Notes: generated from the sequence alone by a model not told the origin. A stretch of DNA of 64,000 nucleotides from Emydura subglobosa (GCA_007922225.1 ML679959.1:20903230-20967229), one strand, 5' to 3'. Shown: positions 10,213-21,392, counted from the stretch's first letter. Numbers and translations are program-made.

Positions 10213-10954
10213 GTCAGCGGAGCTCCAGCCGCAACATGCTGACAAGGTTTAGCCCCTGACTCAGCCACTTGCTAGTTGGCTGTCCCTGGGCCACTTCCTC
10301 CTACCCTGTCCCCAGGTACCTGAAGGAAGCAGTCTCCTTCTGGGTTGCTGGCGTAGAAGTCAAGCAGCAGTCCCACAAGTCCCTCACCGTCAACCGACGG
10401 CAGGTCCAGGAACTCCTCTGCGTCATCAGTGGAGGACAGCTCCTCCAGTCCACAGGGTTCAATCAACTCCCGGGGGTGCCCAGTGTCAGGCAGTTCCTCC
10501 AGGTCAGGGCCGGCCACAGGGGGTATTTCCCATCGAGGAGTCTCGGGTGGGTCATTCCAGTCACTAGAGCCCGACAGCCCTCTCCAGTCACTAGAGCCCG
10601 GCAATCCGGGCAGGTTTTGGATGCTCCGCTCAGTGGGGCGGTTGCTCCAAACAGTTGCTGGGTCTGGGTCAGGCCCACGCTGCAGCCTCCGGGAAAACAC
10701 TTCTGTCTTTGGCGGCAGCTTCCTCCCCACTGAGCTACTAGACCGGCCTTTTATAGTTCTTTTTCCTGCCTTGACTCCACCCCTCTGTTGCCAGGCAGTT
10801 TGGCCTGTAGGGCCCTGTTCTGCCCAGCAGGGGCGTTGCGACCCTTCCTCGGGCCCAGGCTCCACGGAAGGCCACAGTGCCTTGCTACAGGTACTCTTAC
10901 CACCCACCACATTACTGCTGTGCCACATTAAAACCAGCGGTAGAGTTGGTGACA
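10200..10954 (-). repeat. 5' LTR of the Gmr1-like element
   Basis: About 750 bp, sharing its inner part with 7022-7365. The outer end on the minus strand may begin at 'tgtcaccaactctaccgctg' (10954) or at 'tgtggcacagcagtaatg' (about 10929); both start TG. A TATA box lies inside. One minus-strand frame stays open for 227 codons across this LTR and the matching part of the other LTR is open to the same stop, but it matches no known protein and is probably chance in GC-rich DNA. Confidence 0.7.
10747..10755 (-). promoter_or_regulatory. LTR TATA box
   Basis: On the minus strand the sequence reads TATAAAAGG, preceded by 'gcaggaaaaagaac'. It sits inside the 5' LTR, where the Pol II promoter of such an element is expected. 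The partial 3' LTR lacks it. Confidence 0.65.
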
Positions 10955-10955
10955 C

Positions 10956-11400
10956 AAATTGGTGTCATTTAGTCGAGTTCCTCAAATACAGAGCTGCCAG
11001 TAAGGACTTTTAATAATGAAAGTGCTCTAAAATTGATATGCACAAAGAGATGCCTTGAAAACTGCTATGCCACAGAGGCTGGTTTAGAGTTTGGGGTGCA
11101 AACTTTGGGGTGATTTGATTCCCCAACCTACAGCTCCCCACCATGAATTTCTTTTAATTTTCAGCATGCTCTAAAATCCACATCCATAGTGAGATTATCT
11201 TGGATATTAGTCTGGCAGAACAGGAGCAGAAGTAAACTTCTTAGTGTAAATTTGGAGCCATTTTGTCAAAAGGTTCCTGAGATACAACCTCCTATTCCCA
11301 ATAAGGAGATTATTTTAATATTCAAATGCTCTGAAATCCATATGGAATATTGAGAATGTCTTTAAAATTGGTATTCCAAAACTTCAGAGGCTAAAAAAAA
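10956..11400 (+). repeat. Three satellite-like tandem units, about 145-160 bp each
   Basis: The anchor line 'gctctaaaat' or 'gctctgaaat' occurs at 11023, 11168 and 11328, giving spacings of 145 and 160 bp. Each unit also carries a 'tttggagccattttgtc'-like line and a 'gagattgtcttgaaaatt'-like line. Related pieces lie at 4440-5390. The Gmr1-like element abuts the first unit, so it probably inserted into this repeat. Confidence 0.65.
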
Positions 11401-11444
11401 AAAAATCACCAATGACACACACAGCTTGAACATATAGACCGACC

Positions 11445-13375
11445 ATTTTAAGGACCTAGCTAGAGGTTGATCCAGATGGCACTCCATCTGCAAGGAGGCT
11501 ATCTCCCCTTTGGGATCTACTTCGATGAGGAGGATTCCGTATCAATGGCTGACGTATACTCTGGACAGAGGTTGGAGGAGAACGTCCATTGAGATTAATG
11601 GATCTATCCACACCTTACCAAACTATTGAGGTGTGAGGCTGTATTAATTTCCAGGAAGAGTTCTGATTCATTTAAGAACTTCCCATGCACATGAGTGAAT
11701 CACTTCACACCTCTGCAATCCTCCAATTAGATTCCTTTGCAGCTATAGAGATGGCTTTGTGGTTTCTTCAGAGCGAGGAGTCCATAATTCTGCCCATGAA
11801 TTCCTTGGGTCACCGCTCCCTACGTTGGAAGGGAGCAAGTCCTGGATAATGTACAGGTGATCTTTGTATCCGCTGCCTACTGTGCCTGGATCCTGCCCAC
11901 ATAAAAAGAAAAAAAAATCCCTGTTTTGGAGAGGAGCAGCTGTCTTCTTTGTTTGGTTCTCCATGTTTGCCTGACAACTGGGTACTGGCCTACAATACTT
12001 GCAAAAATCTCTGGTCACTGGCAAAGAGCATTGAACCATGGGTGGCTTCTCCTGCAGAGTCAAAAGGTACTTATTAGCTTTATTTATAGCATCTCAATTG
12101 TGTTGATCTTCTCCTGCTGTAGGAATAAATTTATCTTAACACAGACTCGAGAAAGAAATATTGCACATTTTGTAATCATTTAAAGTACCACGCTAGAAAG
12201 ATGTTCTAAAATTGAAATTGAATACTGAAGTCAATATACGCATTTTGCTCCCACTGAAAACATTCCCTAATGAACATGATACATCATCCTACCACTGTTG
12301 TAGATGTACTATTCAACTAGTAGTCATTTCAAAACAAGTTGTTTTTTATGTATATGAAAATAGCCTCTTAACCTGAGAACTGCATGTTTGATCACAGCTC
12401 TATTTATTATGCTGCTTCACTTAAAAACATTTTTACTATTGCTAGAGGAAAGTTCATTTCCTCTTCAAATGTTTTTTTCCATAAGATTTAACAATATCAT
12501 TTTGCCTTTGAGAAATTCCAAAGGGTCTAAAAAGAGGATGTCCTCAGGGTTGACAGTCATACAAAAAATATTACAAGCAAAATTACAAACAAGCCAAAAA
12601 TCATAGCAATGAGTGTTTTAATATATTGGTACTGAAATAAAAAAAAAATCCGTGTAATATTGTTGTTTACTGTGACATACTGAACAGGAGTTTGAAACAG
12701 GAGAATGTTGAGTGTTCAGGACTGTATTTACAATCATGCCACTCAATTTCAACAGTTTATTCCCAGAAGAACACTGGCCCATAGACAGTAAGTTTTAGTT
12801 AGCAAAAGCTCACACCTACAAACAATTAGCAGTTCCTTGCTTACAAGTTCCTTCTGTGAAAGCGGTTCTCTTCTAAATCTTCTTATCACCATGGTAACTT
12901 GACTGAATGCTCTCCTCAGAGTCTCACCTTTCCACTCCTACTTTCTGTTTTGATTTTCAATAGAGTTCATCATAAAACAGGATTATTATACAATCTTTTA
13001 TTTTTTTCTGTAACATGTTTCCACCAGTAAGGCAGAGGTTGTACTAATGCCATCAAGCGTGATTGGAATTTAAACTTATTTAACTTGCTCTGAGTATAAT
13101 GGCTGACCTTTGATTCATCACTTTCCAAAGTACCTAGAAAAGCTGAGCACATTACCTATATTTTTTTCTAAAACAAAATGGTCAATATAATACTTAGTTG
13201 CCACATCTTGCATCTATCAACCCACAAATTATCAACATGTTCATTTTTTTTAAAACAGAAATATAAGCACAAGTCTTGTTGATCATTTATAAAGCCCTTA
13301 ATGATCTAGACCTGGGATACTAGGAAGCTACTACTAAGGATAAGGGAAGGGACATAATTAAAAAAAAACATATTT
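11445..13375. other. Non-coding stretch
   Basis: No coding exon, RNA gene or well-defined repeat seen. Short plus-strand frames at 11926-12183 and 12388-12606 contain no recognisable domain. Confidence 0.5.
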
Positions 13376-13965
13376 AACAGGTATAGAGATCCAGGAGAAA
13401 GAGGAAGTACGCAGAGTGATTCAAGAGGACATAACCAGAGCCACTGGGATGAAGTTAGAAGGAAAACATAGGCTCAGCCCTGGTCTACACTTACCTGGAG
13501 ATTCGGCGGCAATCGACGGGAGTTACGCAAACTACGCAGAGGAGCTTGCGTAACTCACGTCGACTGCTCTGCTTCCCTTCTGCACGCTGTCTACACTGCG
13601 CTGTGCCGACGGGAACAGGGTTCCTGTTGACACAGCGTTACGCTACTTGAGGGGGTGGTTTACCAGCGTCGAATTCCTGATCGATTGAGCAGGTCTACAC
13701 TGACCACTCAATCAATCCAGAAACATGTACCTGGCGGTGGCGAATTTGCCGCCGTCAGTATAGACATGGCCTGAATATCAGAGTAATCTTCCAAATGATA
13801 TCATGCACACTGTGGAACAGCTTCTTAAGTGTTGGAAGCCCCGTAGCTTGGAACATTTTAAACAAGAATGAAGAATAGACAACGTACTGCAGCAAGTAAA
13901 CCTGCTTTGGCTGGGAGACCGACTTAATATGCTCTTCTTCTTCTAGTTTCTATGATTCCTGAATG
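13376..13965 (+). mobile_element. CR1 LINE 3' end, split by a MITE
   Basis: The two outer parts (13376-13474 and 13774-13965) together show the layout of a CR1 3' end: 'gaatatcagagtaatcttcc', 'actgtggaacagcttcttaa', 'gttggaagccccgtagcttg' and a terminal 'tttctatgattcctga', which resembles the short terminal repeat of CR1. The copy is 5' truncated and old. The middle is occupied by the palindromic element described separately. Confidence 0.65.
13475..13773. mobile_element. Palindromic MITE inserted in CR1
   Basis: Left end 'cagccctggtctacactta' and right end (reverse complement) 'caggccatgtctatactga' form terminal inverted repeats, and the inner lines 'ttcggcggcaatcgacggg' and 'gcgtcgaattcctgatcgat' are typical of an abundant turtle short DNA element. 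About 299 bp, CpG-rich compared with its surroundings, no transposase. No clean 8-bp target duplication was found; the CR1 flanks would rejoin with at most 2-3 duplicated bases. Confidence 0.75.
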
Positions 13966-15327
13966 GTTTCACACTTTCCAGCAGTCCATGAGCGGGACAC
14001 CATCTATGTTTTCACGCCAGGGTACTGCTTGTCAAGTCAGACAAATGAAAATTTTGTTTTAATTTCTTTTTTTGGCATAACGATGTGGAATTTCAATTAA
14101 CATCAATCAGAGCATCTCTGCATCTTTCTATTACTCTAGTTTCTGGCCCAGGGGCAAGTAAAGTTTTGGAATTACAAAATTATTACACACAAATTCTATG
14201 CCAACTTAACACCTTATCTAATTTCTTTGAAAGTTTGTCCAAGTGCATGTTTATTTTATTTATTTCCAACTCTGAGTAACCACCTTTCAAAGAAAGCAGG
14301 AAGACAGTTACTAGACTGACTTTGAACACTTTGGGCTAAATTTTCAAAGACGCTTCATCCTGATCTCACAAATTGTGCCTGCTATTTTGAGGGAGAATCT
14401 GCATGCACACAAAGAACAGATGAGATTTTGCTAACATAAAATTCATATAAAACTACGGCCAAATTTTAGAAGCAGTTCTTAATAATTTGTTTTTATGTCA
14501 GAATGAGCTGAATTATACATGGTATTTTTAACTATACTACTGTTTATAAAATTATTCAGAATTCCACAGATTTCATACTTATTAACAGTAGCGGAAAAGG
14601 TGAAAGTACAGCATTTAATCTCATAAACTACGCAAATACATTATAACATAATCTATCATTTGTTTTACTTTGCATGTGAAGGGTTAATTTTGATTATTTA
14701 TAACCATCACACGTGTGGGCATAATACAGCACAAATAGAAAAGTCATGTTAGTAGAGTAACAATAAAGCATTAGTTAAAACGTCTACAAAAATGACCTAG
14801 GTGCTTCCCCTTCCCATTGCTAACTCCACTCACAGAGAGCAAAAGATATGGCCAGAAAGGTTATGATAAGGAAACAAAAGTGAATTGTAGAAGTAATGCA
14901 AAATGAAACCCAATATGTGCACATATATGATAGGAAAATGTAAATATGGAAATGTTTTTTCTTGGCCTGTTTCAGCTTTTCTTTTTTCTTCCTGGTATAG
15001 AGCAAATTTGCCAATAGGGCAGGGATTTGATTTCATGTGTGGTTCCGTACCTGTGTATAAATCTTCCATGCTCCAGCATTTTTTTTTAAAGTAGGGACGT
15101 ATATACAAATTTTAAATGAATGATTTTACTTGCACTTCTTTCTGTTAACTATAGTTACAGGGACTGAATAATGCATTCACCCTGGATGATGAGGAAACAT
15201 CTTGGCAAGAGAGAAGACCTACACCATTAATGCCTGCAGAATCCTCCATTTTTTGAAACATTAATTATCTAGCCAAACCATAAACCATGTTTAAATAGAA
15301 ACAGTACTTGAGTCTATGAACGAGGAG
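13966..15327. other. Non-coding AT-rich stretch
   Basis: No gene recognised. A weak dispersed-repeat line ('gggctaaattttcaaagacg') lies near 14333. Short frames at 14820-15108 have no domain. Confidence 0.5.
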
Positions 15328-15548
15328 GTTACTTACCTGCAACTGGAGGTTCTTCGAGACATGTGGTCCCTATCTGTATTCCACCGAGGGTTACACATGC
15401 GCACCACGTGCCCAGAGTTGGAGAATCTGAAAGTAGTGTCTGTTAGTCCACACATGTGCCCTGGCTCACCTCATGCTTCCGGTTAAGGTGACAAAGGGCG
15501 GGGTGGGGTGGAGTCGATCAATCGCATCTCCAGTTCCCTCTCCACCCC
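15328..15548. repeat. DIRS inverted terminal repeat (left)
   Basis: Starts 'ttacttacctgcaactggag'. Compared with the reverse complement of 20770-20984 it shares lines such as 'tgtattccac', 'gttacacatgcgcacc', 'cagagttggagaatctgaaa', 'tgccctggctcacctcatgc' and 'gtgacaaagggcggggtg', with scattered substitutions. Inverted (not split direct) ends place the element in the DIRS1 group rather than PAT or Ngaro. Confidence 0.88.
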
Positions 15549-15549
15549 A

Positions 15550-16580
15550 AGTAAGACAAATCCATAGCAGAAGGGAAGGAGAGCAGAAAAATGGCATGCT
15601 GAAGGAGACGTCCGCAGCAGAGTCCTGCACTAAGGCATAGTACACTGCAAAGGTGTGCACAAAACTCCATGTGGCTGCCCCACATATGTAAGTGGCAAGC
15701 CCTGAAGGGAGGCTGTGATTGAGGCTTGAATTTTTGTGGAGTTAAGGGCTAATAGTTGGTAGCAAACTTTAATGCGACCCAAAATACATTTGGAGATTCT
15801 TTGGGTACAGATGGCTTGTCCTCTGACTCTTTCTGCTATCACAACAAACAGTCTAGGTTTTGTTCCTAGGTTTTATCCTCTGTAGGTAGAAGGCCAGGCC
15901 TCATCAGTGGTCTAGGGAATGGAACTGACATTCCTTGGGTTGTGAGAAGCTTCGGGAAGAAAACAGGTAAGTGAATGGATTGACTAATATGAAACTGTGA
16001 CACTTCCCTTGGTAAAAATTTGGGCTGTAGACGTAGGGAGACTCTGTCCTTGCAGAAAACTGTGAAAGGCAGGTTTGCCATCATAGCTCCATGTTTGCCG
16101 ACCCTTCTCACAGAAGTGATAGGAACAAGGAAAGTGCTTCTCATGGAACAGAGGGACATGGAGCACAATGCTAATGGTTCAAAGGGTGGCTTTGTTAGCA
16201 TGGAAAGGATGAGATTCAGGTCCCATTGGGGTATGATCGTTTGAACAAATGGGAAGGTTCTGATGGGGCCTTTCCAAAACCTAGTGGTTAGTGAGTGTGT
16301 AAAGATGGCACAAACTTCCACTAGAGGGTGGAATGTGCTAATCGCTGCCAGATGGACTCTCAAAGAGTCGAGGGTGAGACTTGATGACTTCAAAGACAGA
16401 ACGTAATTCAGGATGAGGGGGATCCCTGCCAACTGAGGTAAAAGTCCTTTTTGTTGGACTCAAGATAAGAAACATTTCCATCTGGCTCGGTAACATTGCC
16501 CAGAGAAGTCCTTCCTGCTGCTGGAGAGGCCGTCTTGTATGGCCAGAAAGTATGTGTTTTCTAAAGCAGATGCCCATCCA
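15550..16580 (-). pseudogene. DIRS tyrosine recombinase, degraded
   Basis: The enzyme would join circular element DNA into the genome in the nucleus. The main frame (16432-15866) shows LILNYVLSLKSSSLTLDSLRVHLAAISTFH near its start, then WDLNLILSMLTKPPFEPL and AFLVAITS-like ITSVRRVG, which holds the first catalytic arginine. The frame starting 15842 has GQAICTQRISK, then LNSTKIQAS where relatives carry an HxxR box. The frame starting 15660 has HTFAVYYALV, the likely position of the catalytic tyrosine. Reading changes frame at least twice. The apparent change of HSTR to NSTK would remove both conserved residues of that box. The N-terminal helix region is in the frame 16577-16338. Confidence 0.8.
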
Positions 16581-18270
16581 AATACCACACTATGAGATGG
16601 AGCACATGTGGATTCGGATGCTTGATCTCAGCGTTGTACTGGGTCAGCATGTCGGGGAAGCTGTGGAGATGAATTGGTGGGCAGGCTGACATGCGGAGGA
16701 GTTTGGGAAACCAGAATTGTTTGGGCCAGCAGCGAGCGATCAGAATGACCATCACTCTGTCTTGTCAGATTTTGTGCAGTAACTGAGGCAGGAACAGCAG
16801 AGGAGGGAAGGCGTAATGGAGTCGGTATGACCAGGAGAGTGACACCCTGAGAGGAGTGACCAAGGCCTCCCCTGAAGCACTATGTGGTGCATTTGCTGTT
16901 TGTTTGTGAAGCAAGTAGGTCAGTGTTCGGGGAACCCCATTAGGTGAAGATATCATGTACTACTGAATCGTGAAGTTCCCACTTGTGGTTGATCGCAAAA
17001 TGTCTGCTAACCAAGTCGAGTTTATTGTGTCTCCCTGAAAGATAAGCTGTGGACAAGAGGATGTGGCGATTGATGCACCAATTCCAGAGACTGACTACTT
17101 CTGCACACAGAGTGGCCAATCTCGGTCCCCCATTTATCAATATAGAGAAGAGTCGTGATATTGTCTGACATTATGAGAAGGAATGAACGGAAGAAAGGAT
17201 TGTCATGCCTTCCTTACAGCTTGGAGTTCCAGGATATTTATGTGCATCCTGGATTCTCAGGGAGACCATGTGCCCTGTATCATGTGATCATCCACATGGG
17301 CTCCCCAACCCACTAGCGATACACTGGTAATTAGCTTGCCCAGGAAGGAGGGAGGGAAGGGAACCCTCACATATACATGACATGGGTCCGTCCACCGCTA
17401 GAAGGGTGACAAGGACTGTCAGCATGAAATCCATAGAGTGATAGTTTGGTGAGTAAACAGACTGGACCCAAGTCTGAAAGCAGCAAAGGTGGAAGCATGC
17501 AAAAAAGGTCATGAAGCCACATGGCCCAGGAGGAACAGGCAAGTCCTGTCCTGTAAATGAGGATTGCTCACAATGCGACTTATGATTCATTACCTGGAAC
17601 CTGTATTTCGGTAAGTAGGCCGATGCTGTGACCAAACTGATCATAGCCTGTAAGAAGTCCAAAGACTGTGTGGGGTCTAGGATCGATTTCTCGACATTGA
17701 TGCGGACTCCAAGGGACGAAAGGAGGTTAAACAACATGGAGGTCGATGCTTGGGCTTCTTGCTCGGACCCTATAGCTAGAAGCCAATTAGCTCAATATGG
17801 AACCATGAGGACCCTGTAATGTCTGACATCGGCTGCTATGACGGAAAAAACTGGTGAAGTCTCTGGGTGCAGTGGCTATTCCGAAGGGGAGCACCCTGTA
17901 CTTGAAATGGTGGGTGCCCATTGTGATCTTCAGGAAACATCTGTGGGCTGGATGGATATTGATAGGAAAATAAATGTCCTTCAAATCAAAAGCTGTAAAT
18001 CACACATCTTTTTCTAAGGATGGGATAATCACTGCCAGCCTGACCATATGTAACTTGAGCTTGTGAATAAAGGTATTGAGATGTCGGAGATCGAAGACTG
18101 GTCTCTACCCGCCTTTCTTCTTGGCTATCAGGAAGTAAACTGAGTAAAATCCTGTTCCCGGATATTCTGGGTGAATGAGTTCTACCTCTCCCTATTGTAA
18201 TATAGAGTTCGCTTCTTGGGTGAGGATGCTGTCATGAGAATGGTCCCTAAAGAGGGACAGGAAAGGGGAT
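16560..18270 (-). pseudogene. DIRS reverse transcriptase and RNase H, degraded
   Basis: RT is recognised from DLKDIYFPINIHPAHR-like sequence and YRVLPFGIATAP (frame from 17984), then LGVRINVEKSILDPTQSLDFL (frame from 17737), which is the RT thumb side. The catalytic YLDD box is lost: codons at 17797-17786 read Tyr, stop, Ala, Asn, although the flanking Trp-Leu-Leu and Gly-Ser-Glu-Gln-Glu-Ala lines are preserved. RNase H sequence (RLATLCAEVVSLWNWCINR, then SGRHNKLDLVSRHF) lies at 17140-16940. A DIRS-specific region possibly matching the methyltransferase domain (YAFPPLLFLPQLL, then ARCWPKQFWFPKLLRMS) follows at 16956-16561. Confidence 0.85.
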
Positions 18271-18289
18271 CCTGGTGAAAGTAGCTTGA

Positions 18290-20670
18290 CAAACTCAATC
18301 ATATAGACATGGTAGATGATGTTCAACACCCACTTGTCCATTGTCATTGCACTCCAAGCGTGCAAAAAGAATACAAAATGACCCTCAAGGGGGCTAGAGT
18401 AGTCATTAGGTGGTAGGCATTGTGGTTGTCAGCTCTTGGGTTCACCTCAGAAATATCTCTTGGGTGGAGATTGTATTTGTATTTGCAAAGGGGAGCCAAG
18501 GTCTCAGTCTTTTGGCGTTTCCTCAGGGCCTCATGAGGTCTCTGAAGGTAGAAATGGAGGGACCTATAGCATAAGGTGAATGGCAGGAGTGGAATTTTGC
18601 ACTTCAGGGCAGGAGTGTAGATACCCAGTGGACAATGGGAGACTCTGGAGTCCTTGAAGGTATGCAGCTATTCATCCATCTTTTGGTTAAAAAGATGGGA
18701 TTCATTGAAATGGAAGTCTTCAATAGTATTCTATATTTCCCTCTAGAAACCAAAGGCATGGAGTCCAGACTCCGTATGCATAACTATGACTGTAGCCAAG
18801 GCCCTGGAAGAGGTATCTCCTGCATCCACCACCGATTGGACGGCCATCCTGGCTACCAGTTTCCCTTCTTTAATAAGCACCTGAAAACAAGTCCAATCTT
18901 GTTAAGTCAGGCTATCGGTAAAAAGTCCTCGAACTTACTGTAATTTAGGAAATTGTATTTGGCTAATAATGCCTGATAGTTCACGATCCTGAATTGAAGG
19001 CTAGATAAGGAAAACACCTTGCATCCCAAAAGGTCCAACTGCATGTCCTCATCAGCTGGTGTCAATCGAGGGTGCTATTTGGTTAATTCAGTCACTGCCA
19101 GGACAACTAGGGAATTTGGAGGAGGGTGTGAAAACAGGAACTCAGACCCCGTGGCAGGGACACAGTAATGTTTTTCAGCTCCTTTGGAGGTAGCTGTGCA
19201 TGTGGCAGGGGTGTGTCATACTGTTCTGGCAGGCTCTAGGATAACACTGTTAATTGGCAGTGTAATTCTGGCATGTGCTGAGGTATGGAGGATATCCAGC
19301 AGCTTATACTGGGTATCTTGGATCTCTTCCAGGGAAATTTGGAGTTCCCCCTTGACTCTGCGCCAGTTCCTGAAATTGCCTGAAGTCATCCAGAGGAGAA
19401 GGGGATGCTGCAGTCACCGCTTTGTCTGGAAAGGAAGAGGGAAATCTCGCCAATTCCAGCAGCACCACCAGGACTGGACTAAGTGGTTCTTCTACCAGCA
19501 AATCTGAGTGTCTGCTAGAAGGATCCCTTGTGGGGAGGCAAGTGAAGGTTCTCTCGTGGACTTCGCTGTTTCTGAGGAGTGGTATTGGGATCAGGGTACC
19601 CCGTATGATCAGCAGGTCGAATCCGAGGGACATTGTGGTATCCAAAGTGGCATGGGGTACCAGTGGCTCCAAGGCAGAACTGGAGGATGCTGCCATGGAT
19701 GTTGTGGTCTCCATGAAGGCAAGTAGGGGTGAAAGGACATGGCCGATTCCTCTCCCGCTTCTGATTTGTCAGAGGAGAAGAAAGCAGACTCTGGTTCAAA
19801 TGGCAGTACCGTTAAGAGTCAGCAGAAGGATGTAGACCAGTGGAGCAGATGGTGAGGGCTCCTGTACCAGAGGCAGATCCCATGGTGGAGAAATAATCTC
19901 TCTAGAGGTGGAGGGGCCTGACACAGACCCAGTGATTCTGAGTCTGGTAAAGTAAACACTGGTAAAGCTGTGTTGCAGCTTGGCTGTGGTTCCAGGTCTC
20001 CCCAGTGCCAGAGACACCCTCTCTCTTGTCTGGCATTGGTGCCAGTGTTGTGGATCCTGGAATAGTAAGGTCCCGCATCTTGTGAGGTGCCGGTGATGAC
20101 AGTAATGGAGGACTGGAGCTTGGAGCCACCGGATCCCATCGTTTGTCAGATTTCCTCTCATGGCTATGAGGCTGAAGGCGAGTTCTGTCACCACGGTTCA
20201 AAATCATGGAAAAAGCATTCACCTTCTTTATTTTGAGGAAGATATAGCACCATACTTCTGGGTATGCTTCCTTACCTCTCCATTAGGCCTCGCCATGGGC
20301 TCTGTGGTAGTGGGAGGCATACTCCTTGCTGATTCAGGCCAATGTACAGCGGAGGGGTTCCTGGCCTAGATTAGAATGAGGCCTCATGGCCAACTCCATG
20401 AGGTGCTTTCAGAGGCAGAAAGCCTGGTCTTCTCGGGTCTGGCTGGTGAAAGACTAACAAATACTGCACCTGGACATGATGTGAGCTTCCCCTAAGCAAT
20501 AGAGGCAGAAGTGGTGTTTGTAGCTGAGAAGGAACACAGGCAGGAGGCACAGAGTTTGAAGCCTGGAGTCCTGGGCATAGTCTGATACTCATTCGCAGGT
20601 ATGAGGGAGGGGCAGGGGGGAAAGAGGGGATTGGGGTGAAGAAAACGGACTCCTCAACTCTTATCACTAA
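18290..20670 (-). pseudogene. DIRS gag-like region, degraded
   Basis: Located between the 5' inverted repeat and RT. Visible pieces are a cysteine-poor N-terminal part ending HQPDPRRPGFLPLKAPHGVG (frame from 20667), a proline/serine-rich middle (20194-19796), and a segment with SPLDDFRQFQELAQSQGGTP (19714-19304) that matches the usual DIRS gag line before a region on 19300-19030 with 'LPINSVILEPA'-like reading. Frames change several times. The plus-strand frames at 19184-19835 are antisense. The gag assignment rests mainly on position and the DDFRQFQEL line. Confidence 0.65.
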
Positions 20671-20769
20671 AACTACAATAAAAACTACAAGAAACCAATA
20701 AAACTATTAAAACTAAAAGCTACGTACAACTATCTTATTTAAAAGTGCACCAGAGATGAGAACACTGGA

Positions 20770-20984
20770 CGTTCCGATCTGGACTATGCGACGGTGAGAA
20801 GAACCTGGAGACGAGGTCAGTCCGCCCCACCCTTTATCACCTCAGACAGAAGCATGAGACGAGCCAGAGCACATGCATGGACCAAAGGACATTATTTTCA
20901 AATTCTGCAACTCTAGGCATGGGGTGCACATGCGTAACTCTCGTGGAATACAATAAGGACCATCACTTGAAGAAGAATGATAAC
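20770..20984. repeat. DIRS inverted terminal repeat (right)
   Basis: Reverse complement begins 'ttatcattcttcttcaagtg' and continues 'gtattccacgagagttacgc', 'ctagagttgcagaatttgaa' and 'tgctctggctcgtctcatgc'. It pairs with 15328-15548. As the element reads on the minus strand, this is its 5' end and would hold its promoter. Confidence 0.88.
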
Positions 20985-21209
20985 TCCAGTACTTCTACTT
21001 TCTGAAGCACCAAAGTGAAGTTACCACGATTCCAATCAGTTTCACTTCTGCTATTCACAGTTCTGAGGACAGAAGTGGGAGTGTCCATTATGTACCTGCT
21101 GAGTAGCAAAGGCATGAGGATCAGCAGAGGCAGGTAGTAGTTACTCACCAAGAGGAGGACACAAAAAGCAAAGGCTGAAGTGAGGAGGTGTGGCTGACTT
21201 TTTTACTCC

Positions 21210-21392
21210 TACTTTAAGCTCAGGACTTGGGGCTCTGGGTTTCAGCCCCACTTGAGGCTGAAATATGTAAGTTTGCCACAGTGGGGCCCCACGAAGCTAT
21301 TTCCTGCTTCCTACCCTTAACACCAGCCCTGCTTGTGACACCCCCCCCACCACCACCACACAACCCCAGCCACCAGGTTGAGAAACACTGCT
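21210..21392. mobile_element. Truncated hAT element
   Basis: Ends in 'ggttgagaaacactgct', a hAT (Charlie-type) terminal repeat, and contains 'aggacttggggctctgggtt' followed by 'cagccccactt', lines also present in the complete copy at 36181-36490. The other terminal repeat is missing. Confidence 0.6.

Larger units (their letters stand above)
7020..10954 (-). mobile_element. Gmr1-like Ty3/Gypsy LTR retrotransposon, rearranged and defective
   Basis: Read on the minus strand the order is LTR (about 10954-10200), GC-rich leader (10140-9650), gag (9590-8600), integrase C-terminus (8584-8240), reverse transcriptase (8234-7480), start of RNase H (7480-7365) and a partial LTR (7365-7022). Integrase before RT is the reverse of the normal Gypsy order and is the published hallmark of the Gmr1 group. 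Protease, the integrase DDE core and most of RNase H are missing, and the reading frame changes at least three times, so it cannot move on its own. A match of roughly 340 bp between the two ends, in the same orientation, supports the LTR assignment. No clear target-site duplication was found, so the exact ends are uncertain by tens of bases. Confidence 0.85.
15328..20984 (-). mobile_element. DIRS-type tyrosine-recombinase retrotransposon, near full length but inactive
   Basis: About 5.66 kb, read on the minus strand as inverted terminal repeat, gag, RT, RNase H, a methyltransferase-like region, tyrosine recombinase, inverted terminal repeat. DIRS elements integrate with a tyrosine recombinase instead of a DDE integrase, so they make no target-site duplication, and none is seen. 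The ends match each other as inverted repeats of about 215 bp. All coding regions are interrupted by stops and frameshifts, the RT active site is destroyed, and the recombinase appears to have lost key residues. Family assignment rests on the domain order and several recognisable protein lines. Confidence 0.88.

Noticed and set aside
19184..19835. Plus-strand frames of 107-137 codons
   Set aside because: Antisense to the DIRS gag-like region; no recognisable product.
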